Shown: positions 1-8,660 of the stretch, piece after piece
Position numbering within the stretch: position 1 is the first letter of the stretch
How the letters are laid out: each line of letters begins with the position of its first letter
From: Afipia massiliensis
GTDB taxonomy: Bacteria; Pseudomonadota; Alphaproteobacteria; Rhizobiales; Xanthobacteraceae
Assembly: GCF_014203115.1 (NCBI RefSeq)
Contig: NZ_JACHIJ010000005.1
Location: 62,001 to 126,000, forward strand
Reading direction: 5' to 3'
Length of the DNA: 64,000 nucleotides
The notes under the pieces: model-generated
What the model was told of the DNA's origin: nothing
Database searches by the model: none
What the model saw: the letters and a program-made list of their open reading frames with translations, nothing else
Made by a program: the position numbers and the translations under genes

Positions 1-58
1 CACCGAAGAACACCAGCAACAGATTGCGGGCCGACCAGGAAATGAGACGGGCAATCAT
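1..58 (-). CDS. cusA: CusA-like RND efflux pump, N-terminal fragment at window edge
   Basis: Only the first 19 codons lie in the window; the gene continues to the left. The visible residues (MIARLI.W.ARNLLLVFFG) match the start of the complete pump at 2992-6150 almost exactly. The ATG overlaps the stop of the adaptor gene at 55 in an ATGA arrangement, the same coupling seen in the complete copy. It is therefore the last known gene of the first of two tandem cus-like operons. Nothing can be said of its integrity beyond the edge. Confidence 0.85.
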   Translation of the reverse strand, partial: MIARLISWSARNLLLVFFG

Positions 59-1470
59 TGCTGGGCTCCTGCGTCCGAGAAGCCTCTAAGCGCAGCCTTG
101 AGGTTGCTTTCCGCATCGATCAGGAAGTTCGCCGAAACAACAACGGCCTCTCCTTCGGTGACGCCATCCGTTACCTCCACATACCCGTCGCCCCGATGAC
201 CAATCTTCACTTCGCGTGGCTCAAATCGCCCCTCACCCCTATCGATGAACACCGCCTGTTTGGTGCCAGTGTCCAAAACAGAGCTGTCTGGAATGGTAAC
301 GACCGACGCTGGGTTGCCAGTGTTGATTTCCGCATCGACATACATGTCGGGCAGCAACGCGATATCTGGATTTGCCAGTTCAATGCGCACTCGGCCTGTG
401 CGTGTCTCCTTGTTGACCTGCGGATAGATCACACTGATTTTTCCGCCAAACTCACGCCCAGGGAAACCGCGCGCCTTGATGACAGCGGGCTGGCCAACCG
501 CCAATGCGCCGAGATCGCGTTCGGCAACATCGATGGTGGCCCAAACCACCGTCGGATCGGCAACCCGAAACAACACCTCCCCCGGCTGAGCGCGCATACC
601 CTCGACGACATTGCGCTCCAGCACGAGGCCGTCACGCGGTGCGGTCCAGTCGATCGCTATCGGCACCACTCTCGTCTTCTCAATGGCAACGATGACGGCT
701 TCAGGGATATCGAGATTCATCAGCCGCTGCCGTGAACCGCGGCCATATGCTGCTTCACTTGAGGTGATCTTCGAGTTCAATGTCGTGACATATTCCGCTG
801 CGGCGCTGGCTACAGCAGGACTGTAGACTTCCATCAACAGCTGGCCCTTGGTGACTTTTGCGCCAGTCGTGACATCCGCTACTTTTTGCACCCAGCTCTC
901 GGCACGCATGGAGATGACGGAGATTCGGCGTTCGTCGAGTTGGATCGTTCCAGGCGCACGGATCAGCGTGCGGATAACCCGCAGCGCCGCAGGTTCTGAC
1001 TTCACGCCCGTGCGTTGTATTTTTCCGGGCGAGAGTTTCACCGAACCATCATCACTGTCTTCACCTTCGAAGACGGCGACGTAGTCCATTCCCATCGAAT
1101 CTTTCTTGGGTGTTGGAGATGTATCAGGCAAACCCATCGGGTTGCGGTAGTATTTGATCTTGCGCTCGGCCGACATGGCAGGTGCCGGCTCGGCTACCGG
1201 CGGATCTTCAAAGCTGATGTCCGCACTCGCCGGTACGCTACGATAGTCGCGGCCCTCTTGGGTCTTTTTGGGAGCCAGCGAATAAAACGGCTTACCGTCC
1301 GGATCCTGATAATAGACGGTTATGCCGCTGTCGCGAGCAGCGGCAGGCGTGACAACCGCCATATTCCGCGCGTCGTTCGGCTGAATACGCGTGCGTCCCA
1401 ACAGGAACCCACCGGCAGTGGCCGCAATGAGCGAGGCGACGGCGACGCTTGTGAAAATGGTGCGGTTCAT
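55..1470 (-). CDS. cusB: CusB-like periplasmic adaptor of heavy-metal RND efflux (copy 1)
   Basis: This 471-residue membrane-fusion protein should link a CusA-type pump to an outer-membrane channel and deliver Cu(I)/Ag(I) or a similar metal. An N-terminal membrane or signal segment (about 5-25) is followed by two heavy-metal-binding YHS-like units. The first, at about 51-79 (YYQDPDGKPFYS), is degenerate. The second, at about 104-134 (KYYRNPMG ... KKDSMGMDY), is typical of CusB. The hairpin, lipoyl and barrel regions follow. The start overlaps the stop of the FixH-like gene by 4 bp (ATGA) and its own stop overlaps the cusA start, so translation is probably coupled. It is the same length as the copy at 6147-7562 and nearly identical in the centre. 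Metal choice is inferred from the CusA partner. Confidence 0.92.
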   Translation of the reverse strand: MNRTIFTSVAVASLIAATAGGFLLGRTRIQPNDARNMAVVTPAAARDSGITVYYQDPDGKPFYSLAPKKTQEGRDYRSVPASADISFEDPPVAEPAPAMSAERKIKYYRNPMGLPDTSPTPKKDSMGMDYVAVFEGEDSDDGSVKLSPGKIQRTGVKSEPAALRVIRTLIRAPGTIQLDERRISVISMRAESWVQKVADVTTGAKVTKGQLLMEVYSPAVASAAAEYVTTLNSKITSSEAAYGRGSRQRLMNLDIPEAVIVAIEKTRVVPIAIDWTAPRDGLVLERNVVEGMRAQPGEVLFRVADPTVVWATIDVAERDLGALAVGQPAVIKARGFPGREFGGKISVIYPQVNKETRTGRVRIELANPDIALLPDMYVDAEINTGNPASVVTIPDSSVLDTGTKQAVFIDRGEGRFEPREVKIGHRGDGYVEVTDGVTEGEAVVVSANFLIDAESNLKAALRGFSDAGAQQ

Positions 1471-1874
1471 TTCTGCGCCGTGATAACGAGTTTGCTTTCC
1501 ACGGTCCCGGTCTCACCCTGCACTTTCGCGCCGAGCGAAAGCTGCCATCGGCCAGCCATGCCGAAAGTTGCCTTGAATGTGTAAGTCCCAGGTTCGGCAC
1601 CGGGCATCGCGGCAACTTTGGTCGCCATTTCCTGCATGCCGTCCGGCGCCATATCGAGACGAGTTGCGAAGATCACAGCGTCCGACACCGGCTTGCCGGT
1701 GGTCTTGTTCACGAGCCAAACAGTCACGATCTTATCCGGGCCAGCACTGACGGTCGCATCAACCAGTTGAAATTCGTAATCTTTGATATCGGCACGAGCC
1801 ATGGTGATCGATGCGATCGCGCACACTCCGATGAACGCGGCCCAAACGGCGCGCGCGTATTTGAACATCTTCAT
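1467..1874 (-). CDS. FixH/YtkA-like periplasmic protein of cus operon (copy 1)
   Basis: This is a 135-residue exported protein with an N-terminal signal (MKMFKYARAVWAAFIGVCAIA... cleaved near ARA). An Ig-like beta domain of the FixH/YtkA type follows, with conserved VDATVSAGPDKIVTVWLVN, MAPDGMQEM and AGRWQLSLGAKV segments. I chose the start at 1874 because it aligns with the paralogue at 7559-7966; an upstream in-frame ATG at 1952 would add 26 residues without homology. Proteins of this kind often sit beside CusB/CzcB adaptors and carry Met-rich stretches, which suggests periplasmic metal handling, but no function has been shown. It is coupled to cusB by a 4-bp overlap. Confidence 0.75.
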   Translation of the reverse strand: MKMFKYARAVWAAFIGVCAIASITMARADIKDYEFQLVDATVSAGPDKIVTVWLVNKTTGKPVSDAVIFATRLDMAPDGMQEMATKVAAMPGAEPGTYTFKATFGMAGRWQLSLGAKVQGETGTVESKLVITAQK

Positions 1875-1971
1875 TTTGGAAGCCTCAGTATCCTGACCCT
1901 GCCGCTGGGCGGCATGCGTTAGCCGCGCAAACGATAGCTCGCGCGACAGCAAACCGGCGCTTAAGCGCCAA

Positions 1972-2337
1972 TCAGATCAGGATTCGAGGGGGATGGTCAG
2001 GAGGAGCGGCATTGAGGCCGTCCAAGATCAGGTCGTTCACCGCAGAGATCAATGTTCGCTTCGATGCCCTGATTGCGAAACCGCTCGACGAAGGCGGCAC
2101 GGCCTGGACATTGGTCAGCGTACACATCGCAGCAAGCGGACAATCCTGACAATCATTGCTGGAATGCTTCTCCGGACAGCAAGGCATGTCAGCAGACGAT
2201 GCCGCCATGTCAGTCATGTCAGTCATCGCAACAATCGAAGACGCCTTTGCCGCCGCGGGTCCGACCAGCGGCGCAACTGCCAACCCGACGGCGACGAAAA
2301 CCGTGAGTAGCAAGCGGATAACTCGGCTCAAGCACAT
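1972..2337 (-). CDS. Small secreted Cys-rich protein leading cus operon (copy 1)
   Basis: This 121-residue protein has an N-terminal hydrophobic segment (about 5-30) followed by a Met/Asp-rich stretch (MTDMTDMAA). A cysteine cluster with the pattern CC-x8-C-x2-C-x5-C comes next, and the C-terminus ends DHPPRILI. The paralogue at 8062-8448 heads the second cus operon with the same layout. The short length, signal-like start, Cys/Met content and proline-rich tail resemble the DUF2946-type proteins found beside metal efflux genes, but I assign the family only tentatively. A periplasmic metal-binding or sensing role is inference. It is first in its operon, 98 bp upstream of the FixH-like gene. 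Confidence 0.6.
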   Translation of the reverse strand: MCLSRVIRLLLTVFVAVGLAVAPLVGPAAAKASSIVAMTDMTDMAASSADMPCCPEKHSSNDCQDCPLAAMCTLTNVQAVPPSSSGFAIRASKRTLISAVNDLILDGLNAAPPDHPPRILI

Positions 2338-2570
2338 GGTCTAAACATTTCACAGGCCCTGATGGTTTGAAAAGGGTGTCCGGATCACAACATTGGCAGA
2401 GAGAATGCCCCATCACTGCCTCCCTCAACACGCAGTGGTTTTATTCTCCGGTCTCCAGAGCGAGTCTCCAGAAAACGGGAATTCTTCAATGGTTGAGTGG
2501 AGACTTGGCCCCGATTTCGGAAGATGATGGTTCGAATCCGGTCTCTGTGGAGCCTCAGCGTGTTTAAAAA
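2338..2570. other. Intergenic stretch with no supported gene
   Basis: About 230 bases lie upstream of the copy-1 cus operon and should hold its promoter. I cannot identify -10/-35 boxes with confidence. The region around 2530-2540 contains a T-arm-like GGTTCGAATCC, but no complete tRNA can be folded around it. Confidence 0.4.
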
Positions 2571-2590
2571 GCCCGCATTCGGCGGGCCTT
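2571..2590. terminator. Rho-independent terminator-like hairpin
   Basis: The stem GCCCGC / GCGGGC closes a short loop. It is preceded by AAAAA and followed by a CTTTCT tract, so it can act in both directions, with the better T-run on the minus strand. It lies about 400 bp beyond the stop of the complete cusA (2992) and upstream of the copy-1 operon, so it would insulate the two tandem operons. Confidence 0.6.
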
Positions 2591-2620
2591 TCTCAAGCTC
2601 AGGTAAGAAATTCTCCGAAA

Positions 2621-2845
2621 GCCGGACTGGCTGGCTGGCGGCGCAGTGCTGATCGCACCCGTCTCCGTCAGAAATCCCTGCTAACAGGGAATTTTACAGG
2701 GAAAACAACCGTTTCGGCGCGGCTTTGCCCTCAAGGGAGTTCAAAAATCGGTGCGTCGCAGGGCTTTCACCGCATATTCCCTAGCAACAATAGCAGGGAA
2801 TTTTGGCCCGGTAACAGGGATGCCCTGGCCCGTATCAGGGATCGG
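2621..2845 (+). repeat. Mobile-element-associated repeat block, copy A (CCCTGCTAACAGGG type)
   Basis: About 80 bases (2624-2705) match 48937-49020 with few differences: CTGGCTGGCTGG, then GATCGCACCCGTCTC, then CCCTGCTAACAGGGAATTTTACAGGGAA. Downstream come further short CCCT...AGGG palindromic units (near 2779-2803 and 2813-2844). The second copy lies directly behind a serine recombinase gene, which suggests these blocks mark the trailing end of such elements. No recombinase is present beside this copy. Confidence 0.7.
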
Positions 2846-2991
2846 TTTATAGATTTACAGACTTCATTCTGTCTAAGCGGATCCGCCAACCTTAAGCAGC
2901 GGCGACGTTTGACGTCTTACTCGCCGACCAAACGATGTGCTCCCGAACGCGCCGCTGAAAGCTTGCGATTATATGGCAGGGGCATCCGAGT

Positions 2992-5900
2992 TTAAGGAGC
3001 GACGGGCCCGCTTTGCTGCCCAATTTTTACTTTGGCGACCGATTTGAGATGCGCTTCCTTCACCAATCCGTAGATCGCTGGGATCACGATCAGCGTAAGC
3101 AACGTCGATGAAATCATGCCGCCGATCATCGGCACGGCGATACGCTGCATGATCTCGGAGCCGGTCCCGGTGCTCCACAGGATCGGAAGCAGTCCCGCCA
3201 TGATGGCGACCACCGTCATCATCTTGGGCCGCACGCGCTCGACCGCGCCTTCCATGATCGCGTCGTAGAGATCGCCGCGCGCGAGCGTCCTGCCTTCAGC
3301 TTCGCGGCGCGCTTTGACCTCCGTCAGCGCCTGATTGAGATAGATCAGCATCACCACGCCGGTTTCGGCCGCAACACCGGCCAGCGCGATGAAGCCGACC
3401 ACGACCGCCACCGACAGGTTGAAGCCCAGCCACCACATCAGCCAGATGCCGCCGACCAGCGCGAATGGCAGCGACAACATGACGATCATCGTGTCTGTCA
3501 CTGAGCGGAAGTTGAGATACAGCAGGAGAAAAATGATCAGCAACGTCACCGGCACCACGATTTTCAGGCGGGCAGTCGCACGTTCGAGATATTCGTACTG
3601 CCCACTCCAGACCACGTAAGAACCTGGCGGAAACTGGATGCTCGCCTTCACCGCCTGCTGGGCATCGGCCACGTAACGACCAAGATCACGGTCGCGGATA
3701 TCGACATAGATATAGGTGGCCAGTTGCCCGTTCTCGGTACGGATCGATGTCGGGCCTCGTGACGGGGCAATCTTGGCGACCTCGCCGAGGGGGACCGCGC
3801 CGCCGCCTGGCATCGGAACGAGAACATCGCTGGCGATGGCCTGCGGACTGTCGCGCAAATCGCGCGGGTAGCGCATGTTGACGCTGAACCTTTGGCGGCC
3901 TTCGACGGTGGTGGTCACGGTCTGACCGCCAAGCGCAGTGCCGATGACGTCCTGAACGTCCTGAATCATGATGCCGTAGCGCGCCAGTGCCGCCCGGTCC
4001 GGCGTGACGTCGAGATAATATCCGCCTATCCCGCGTTCGGCATACGCCGACGATGTTCCAGGCACGGCCTTCAAGACCTGCTCGACCTGTTTTGCCAGCT
4101 TGTCGATCTCGATCAGATCGGTGCCGATCACCTTGACCCCGACCGGCGTCCGGATGCCTGTCGACAACATATCGATGCGCGCCTTGATCGGCATGGTCCA
4201 GGCATTGGAGACACCGGGGAATTGCAGCGCGCGATCCATTTCTGCGGTCAGGCTGTCGATGGTGACGCCAGCGCGCCATTCCTCTTTCGGCTTCAAGTTG
4301 ATGATGGTCTCGAACATTTCCGACGGCGCAGGATCGGTCGCGGTCAATGCACGCCCGGCCTTTCCGTAGACCGACGCCACTTCCGGAAATGACCGGATGA
4401 TTCTGTCCTGGGTTTGCAGAAGTTCGCCCGCCTTGGTCACCGAAATACCGGGCAACGTCGTCGGCATGTAGAGCAGCGTGCCTTCGTTCAGGTTCGGCAT
4501 GAACTCGGTGCCCAGTTGCCGCGCGGGCCAGACAGTCACGGCAAGCACCGCGAGCGATAGCAGGATAACCAATGTCTTGGCGCGCATAACCGTCTTGATC
4601 ACCGGCCGATAAATCCAGATCAGGAAGCGATTGATCGGATTCTTGTGCTCCGGGATGATCCTGCCTCGTACGCAAATCACCATGAGGGCGGGCACCAGTG
4701 TGATCGACAGCAAAGCTGCCGCCGCCATTGCAAACGTCTTGGTGAATGCTAGGGGACTGAACAGCCGGCCTTCCTGCGATTCCAGCGTGAAGATCGGCAT
4801 GAACGACACGGTGATGATCAGCAGACTGAAAAACAGGGCTGGTCCAACCTCGGATGCAGCTTCGATCAGGATATCAACCCGAGAACGGCCGGGTTCGGCC
4901 CGCTCCAGATGCTTGTGCGCATTCTCGATCATCACGATGGCGGCGTCGACCATGGCGCCGATGGCAATCGCGATACCACCAAGGCTCATGATGTTGGAGC
5001 CGAGACCAAGCAATTTCATCGCGCCGAACGCCATCAGCACGCCGACCGGCAACATGATGATCGCCACCAGGGCGCTGCGGACATGCAGCAGGAAAACGAT
5101 GCAGACCAGCGCCACGACCACGCTCTCCTCGAGCAGTGTGTGTTTGAGCGTGGCGATGGCCGCGTTGATCAGCTCGGAACGGTCATAGACCGGAACGATC
5201 TCGACCGAAGCCGGCAGGCTGCTGGCGATCTCCTTGAAGCGCTTCTTGACGTTGTCGATGACATCGAGCGCATTGACGCCAAACCGCTGCAGGACGATTC
5301 CGCTCGCAACCTCCCCTTCTCCATTCAACTCGGTAATGCCGCGCCGCTCGTCCGGGCCCAGTTCGACACGGGCGACATCACGCAGCAGGACCGGCGTGCC
5401 GCCGCTGGTCTTCAGCACGATGTTGCCGAGATCATTGATGCCTTTCAGATAGCCCTTGCCGCGGATGACATATTCAAACTCCGAAAGTTCGACGGTGCGG
5501 CCGCCGACGTCCGCATTGCTGGCGCGGATCGCATCGCGCATCTTCTGCATCGTGATGCCGAGATCGCGCATGCGCTGCGGATTGAGGATGACGTTATACT
5601 GTTTGACGAAGCCCCCGACGCTTGCCACCTCGGCCACGCCTTCCGCCTTGGCGAGAGCGAACTTCAGATTCCAGTCCTGAATCGCGCGCGTGTCGGAGAG
5701 ATTCAATTCCTTCGACATCACCGCATATTGGTAGACCCAACCCACTCCGGTGGCGTCCGGCCCCATGGTCGGCGTTACGCCAGCCGGCAGCCGCGATGCT
5801 GCACCATTGAGAAATTCGAGTACGCGCGAACGCGCCCAGTAGATATCGGTGCCGTCCTCAAAGATAACGTAGACAAACGAGACACCGAAGAACGAGAACC

Positions 5901-6150
5901 CTCGCACCACCTTCGACCGGGGCACGGTCAGCATCGCGGTTGTCAGAGGATATGTGACCTGATCCTCGATCACTTGCGGCGCCTGTCCGGGATATTCCGT
6001 GTAGACGATCACCTGGGTATCGGAGAGATCCGGAATTGCATCGAGCGGCAGATGCGCCAAAGCATAGATGCCGGCAGCCGCGGCAAAGCCGGCGCCGAAA
6101 AAAACCAGCAGCAGGTTGCGGGCCGACCATGCGATGAGGCGGGCGATCAT
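2992..6150 (-). CDS. cusA: CusA-like heavy-metal RND efflux pump (copy 2, complete)
   Basis: This 1052-residue inner-membrane proton/metal antiporter belongs to the HME-RND family. TM4 carries AIGAMVDAAIVMIENAHK (about residues 395-412), the motif of the monovalent-cation (Cu+/Ag+) subgroup, with the proton-relay Asp and Glu present. The Met-containing periplasmic segment IDMLSTGIRTPVG matches the region of the CusA metal-binding Met. The N-terminus (ARNLLLVFFGAGFAAAAGIYAL) is TM1, and large periplasmic porter loops follow in both halves. The length is normal for the family. The start overlaps the cusB stop (ATGA). Cu/Ag specificity rests on family motifs, not on experiment. Confidence 0.95.
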   Translation of the reverse strand: MIARLIAWSARNLLLVFFGAGFAAAAGIYALAHLPLDAIPDLSDTQVIVYTEYPGQAPQVIEDQVTYPLTTAMLTVPRSKVVRGFSFFGVSFVYVIFEDGTDIYWARSRVLEFLNGAASRLPAGVTPTMGPDATGVGWVYQYAVMSKELNLSDTRAIQDWNLKFALAKAEGVAEVASVGGFVKQYNVILNPQRMRDLGITMQKMRDAIRASNADVGGRTVELSEFEYVIRGKGYLKGINDLGNIVLKTSGGTPVLLRDVARVELGPDERRGITELNGEGEVASGIVLQRFGVNALDVIDNVKKRFKEIASSLPASVEIVPVYDRSELINAAIATLKHTLLEESVVVALVCIVFLLHVRSALVAIIMLPVGVLMAFGAMKLLGLGSNIMSLGGIAIAIGAMVDAAIVMIENAHKHLERAEPGRSRVDILIEAASEVGPALFFSLLIITVSFMPIFTLESQEGRLFSPLAFTKTFAMAAAALLSITLVPALMVICVRGRIIPEHKNPINRFLIWIYRPVIKTVMRAKTLVILLSLAVLAVTVWPARQLGTEFMPNLNEGTLLYMPTTLPGISVTKAGELLQTQDRIIRSFPEVASVYGKAGRALTATDPAPSEMFETIINLKPKEEWRAGVTIDSLTAEMDRALQFPGVSNAWTMPIKARIDMLSTGIRTPVGVKVIGTDLIEIDKLAKQVEQVLKAVPGTSSAYAERGIGGYYLDVTPDRAALARYGIMIQDVQDVIGTALGGQTVTTTVEGRQRFSVNMRYPRDLRDSPQAIASDVLVPMPGGGAVPLGEVAKIAPSRGPTSIRTENGQLATYIYVDIRDRDLGRYVADAQQAVKASIQFPPGSYVVWSGQYEYLERATARLKIVVPVTLLIIFLLLYLNFRSVTDTMIVMLSLPFALVGGIWLMWWLGFNLSVAVVVGFIALAGVAAETGVVMLIYLNQALTEVKARREAEGRTLARGDLYDAIMEGAVERVRPKMMTVVAIMAGLLPILWSTGTGSEIMQRIAVPMIGGMISSTLLTLIVIPAIYGLVKEAHLKSVAKVKIGQQSGPVAP

Positions 6151-7562
6151 TGGTGGGCTCCGGCGTCCGAAAAGCCTTTGAGCGCAGCCTTCAGATTGCT
6201 TTCGGCGTCGATCAGGAAATTCGCCGAGACAACGACCGGCTCACCTTCCTTGAGGCCGTCTCGCACCTCGACATAACCGTCGCCGCGACGGCCGATTTTG
6301 ACCTCGCGCGGCTCAAAGCGCCCTTCTCCCTTGTCGACGAATACCGCCTGTTTGGTTCCGGTATCGAGAACGGCGCTTTCCGGGATCGTCAGGACCGGCT
6401 CAGGAGCGCCGGTATTGATGCTCGCATCCACATACATATCCGGAAGCAACGCGCCATCCGGATTGGACAATTCAATTCGCACCCGCGCGGTTCGTGTTTC
6501 CCGATTCACTTGCGGATAGATCACGTCGATTTTCCCCGCGAACTCCCGGTTTGGAAAGCCGCGCGCCTTAACGATGACCGCCTGCCCGACAGCGAGCACG
6601 CCAAGATCGCGCTCGGCGACGTCAGCCATCGCCCACACGACCGACGTGTCCGCAACACGGAACAACACATCGCCCGGCTGCGCGCGCATGCCCTCAACGG
6701 CGTTGCGTTCCAGCACGATCCCGTCGCGCGGAGCCGACCACTCGATTGCAATCGGAACGGTGCGGTTCTTTTCCATTGCAACAATTGCAGCGTCCGGCAC
6801 ATCGAGATTCATGAGCCGCTGACGCGAGCCGCGACCGAACGGTCCGTCGCCGCCCGTTGTTTTCGAGGTGATAGTCGCGATGTACTCGGCGGAGGCGGAA
6901 GCAACCGACGGGCTATAAATTTCCATCAGCGGCTGGCCCTTCGCGACCCTGGTGCCGGTGGTGACATCGGCAACCTTCTGAACCCAGCTTTCCGCCCGCA
7001 TTGAAATGACGGAGATGCGGCGTTCGTCGAGCTGGATCGTTCCCGGCGCCCTGATCAATGTGCGGATGACCCGCTGTGCAGCGGGCTCGGATTTCACGCC
7101 GGTGCGCTGGATTTTTCCCGGCGAGAGTTTGACCGATCCGTCGTCGCTGTCTTCGCCTTCGTAGACAGGGATATAGTTCATCCCCATCGAATCCTTTTTC
7201 GGCGTTGGCGACGTGTCCGGCAGTCCCATCGGATTGCGGTAGTATTTGATCTTTCGATCCATCGGCGCCGGTGGCATGGCCTCGGGGGCGGATGCCTCGT
7301 CAAAGCTGACGTCGGCACCGGCGGGCACGGCTTTGTAGTCACGTCCGTCCGGCGTCTTCCTGGGTGTCAGCGAGTACGACGGTTTGTCGTCCGGATCCTG
7401 ATAATAGATCGGCGCGTCCATGGCCTGCGCGGCCGCGGCTGTCACGAGAGAGATGCGCGGGACTTCGGTTGCCTGATGTTGGGGACGGCCCACAATGAAC
7501 CCGCTGCCCGCCGCCGCACTTACTGCGGCGACGGTTGCGATCGTCAGGATGGCGGTTCTCAT
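6147..7562 (-). CDS. cusB: CusB-like periplasmic adaptor of heavy-metal RND efflux (copy 2)
   Basis: This 471-residue adaptor is the partner of the CusA at 2992-6150. An N-terminal signal/anchor (MRTAILTIATVAAVSAAAG) is followed by two heavy-metal-binding units, the first degenerate (YYQDPDDKPSYS) and the second typical (KYYRNPMG ... DSMGMNY). Lipoyl/hairpin and beta-barrel domains follow. I chose 7562 rather than the farther upstream 7640 because it gives ATGA overlap with the FixH-like stop and the same length as copy 1. Copies 1 and 2 are nearly identical in the hairpin and barrel regions and differ more in the N-terminal linker, as expected for a tandem duplication followed by drift. Confidence 0.92.
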   Translation of the reverse strand: MRTAILTIATVAAVSAAAGSGFIVGRPQHQATEVPRISLVTAAAAQAMDAPIYYQDPDDKPSYSLTPRKTPDGRDYKAVPAGADVSFDEASAPEAMPPAPMDRKIKYYRNPMGLPDTSPTPKKDSMGMNYIPVYEGEDSDDGSVKLSPGKIQRTGVKSEPAAQRVIRTLIRAPGTIQLDERRISVISMRAESWVQKVADVTTGTRVAKGQPLMEIYSPSVASASAEYIATITSKTTGGDGPFGRGSRQRLMNLDVPDAAIVAMEKNRTVPIAIEWSAPRDGIVLERNAVEGMRAQPGDVLFRVADTSVVWAMADVAERDLGVLAVGQAVIVKARGFPNREFAGKIDVIYPQVNRETRTARVRIELSNPDGALLPDMYVDASINTGAPEPVLTIPESAVLDTGTKQAVFVDKGEGRFEPREVKIGRRGDGYVEVRDGLKEGEPVVVSANFLIDAESNLKAALKGFSDAGAHQ

Positions 7563-7966
7563 TTCTGAGCCGTAATGACGAGCTTGCCTTCGACAGTACC
7601 GGTCTCTCCCTGCACTTTCGCGCCGAGCGAGAGCAGCCATCGGCCCGCCATCCCGAACGTTGCCTTGAACCTGTAGCTGCCCGGCTCCGCGCCCGGAGCA
7701 GGCACGATCTTCGTCGCCATCTCCTGCATGCCGTCCGGGGCCATGTCGAGACGAGTCGCGAAGATCACCGCATCCGGCACCGGCTTGCCGTTGGTCTTGT
7801 TGACGAGCCGAACCGTAACGATCTTGTCCGGGCCGGCCTTGACGGTCTGATCGACGAGTTGAAATTCATAGTCTTTGATCTCGGCGCGAGCGGCAGTGCC
7901 CAATCCGGTCATTGCAATGCCGATGAGCGCCGCCCGAACGGCGCGCGGGTGGTTGAACGTCTTCAT
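7559..7966 (-). CDS. FixH/YtkA-like periplasmic protein of cus operon (copy 2)
   Basis: This 135-residue secreted protein is the paralogue of the protein at 1467-1874. It has a signal peptide up to about residue 28 (MTGLGTAARA) and a beta-sandwich with the conserved KIVTVRLVNKTNGKPV, MAPDGMQEM and GRWLLSLGAKVQGETG segments. It overlaps cusB by 4 bp. The matching gene order in both operons argues that it works with the pump, perhaps as a periplasmic metal carrier or assembly factor. That role is inferred from context only. Confidence 0.75.
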   Translation of the reverse strand: MKTFNHPRAVRAALIGIAMTGLGTAARAEIKDYEFQLVDQTVKAGPDKIVTVRLVNKTNGKPVPDAVIFATRLDMAPDGMQEMATKIVPAPGAEPGSYRFKATFGMAGRWLLSLGAKVQGETGTVEGKLVITAQK

Positions 7967-8061
7967 TTGAAATCCTCAACATTCTGATCTGCCGCAATGC
8001 GGCATGCGTTTAACCGCACGGCTGAATACCGCGCGGCAGCGAACCGGCGTCGAAACGCCGA

Positions 8062-8448
8062 TCAGACCAAGAGTCGAGGAGGATGGTCGGGGGGTGGATG
8101 GACCAGGCTCTGGAGCCAGGAATTATCCTTCGGCCGTGCAATCCGGCTGGAAACAGCAGGAAACCGAAGCAAGGTAGACGCCGGCACGGCCGCGAAGCTC
8201 GCGGTCATGCAGACCGCCATGAGAAGGCACTTCTCACAACCGGTCGAGGCCGGGGCTTTCGATGGACGACACGGCATGTCGTTCGCCATTTCGTCCGTTG
8301 TCACCGACGCAGCCATATCCTGTGACATGGCGGCCATCGCACCTCCTGGCAGCGAATCCGCCATGACAGGCTTCGATAGCGGAGCCAGTGCCAGGCCGGC
8401 GATCAAGACGGTCGCAACTAGCCGGCGGATGGTGAGGTGACGGTCCAT
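8062..8448 (-). CDS. Small secreted Cys-rich protein leading cus operon (copy 2)
   Basis: This 128-residue protein begins the second cus operon. It has an N-terminal hydrophobic segment (RRLVATVLIAGLALAPL), a Met-rich middle (MAAMSQDMAA), a cysteine pattern C-x10-C-x2-C-x5-C and a C-terminus PPPDHPPRLLV like that of copy 1. The cysteine spacing differs slightly from copy 1 (one of the CC pair has become CR). It resembles DUF2946-type small proteins near metal efflux genes; the family assignment is tentative and the function unknown. It is separated by 95 bp from the FixH-like gene. Confidence 0.6.
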   Translation of the reverse strand: MDRHLTIRRLVATVLIAGLALAPLSKPVMADSLPGGAMAAMSQDMAASVTTDEMANDMPCRPSKAPASTGCEKCLLMAVCMTASFAAVPASTLLRFPAVSSRIARPKDNSWLQSLVHPPPDHPPRLLV

Positions 8449-8660
8449 GGTTCGAAAATCTCATATACGCGCCGGAATTGAAAGCCTTCCGGGTTAACGA
8501 CGCCGTGATCAAATTCGCCACGGTTCGCTCACAATCGCGCTGCGACAATTAGGCGTAATGCTGAAACGCCGTTCACCATAAATTGGACCTACCGTTCTGA
8601 CTTGTTGTGCTGAAGCGTCGACTTGGCGCGAGGCGGAGACTTCTAGCCCAGGAGGAAAAG

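Noticed and set aside
2440..2560. tRNA-like signals (GGTTCGAATCC with GGAGAC/GTCTCT pairing)
   Set aside because: The T-stem pairs poorly and no matching D-arm, anticodon arm and acceptor of normal spacing could be folded; kept only as a possible degenerate tRNA or attachment-site relic.
4909..6276. Long plus-strand open frame of 455 codons opposite cusA
   Set aside because: It mirrors the cusA codons, is rich in Asp/Arg/His as expected for an antisense shadow, and has no recognisable domain.
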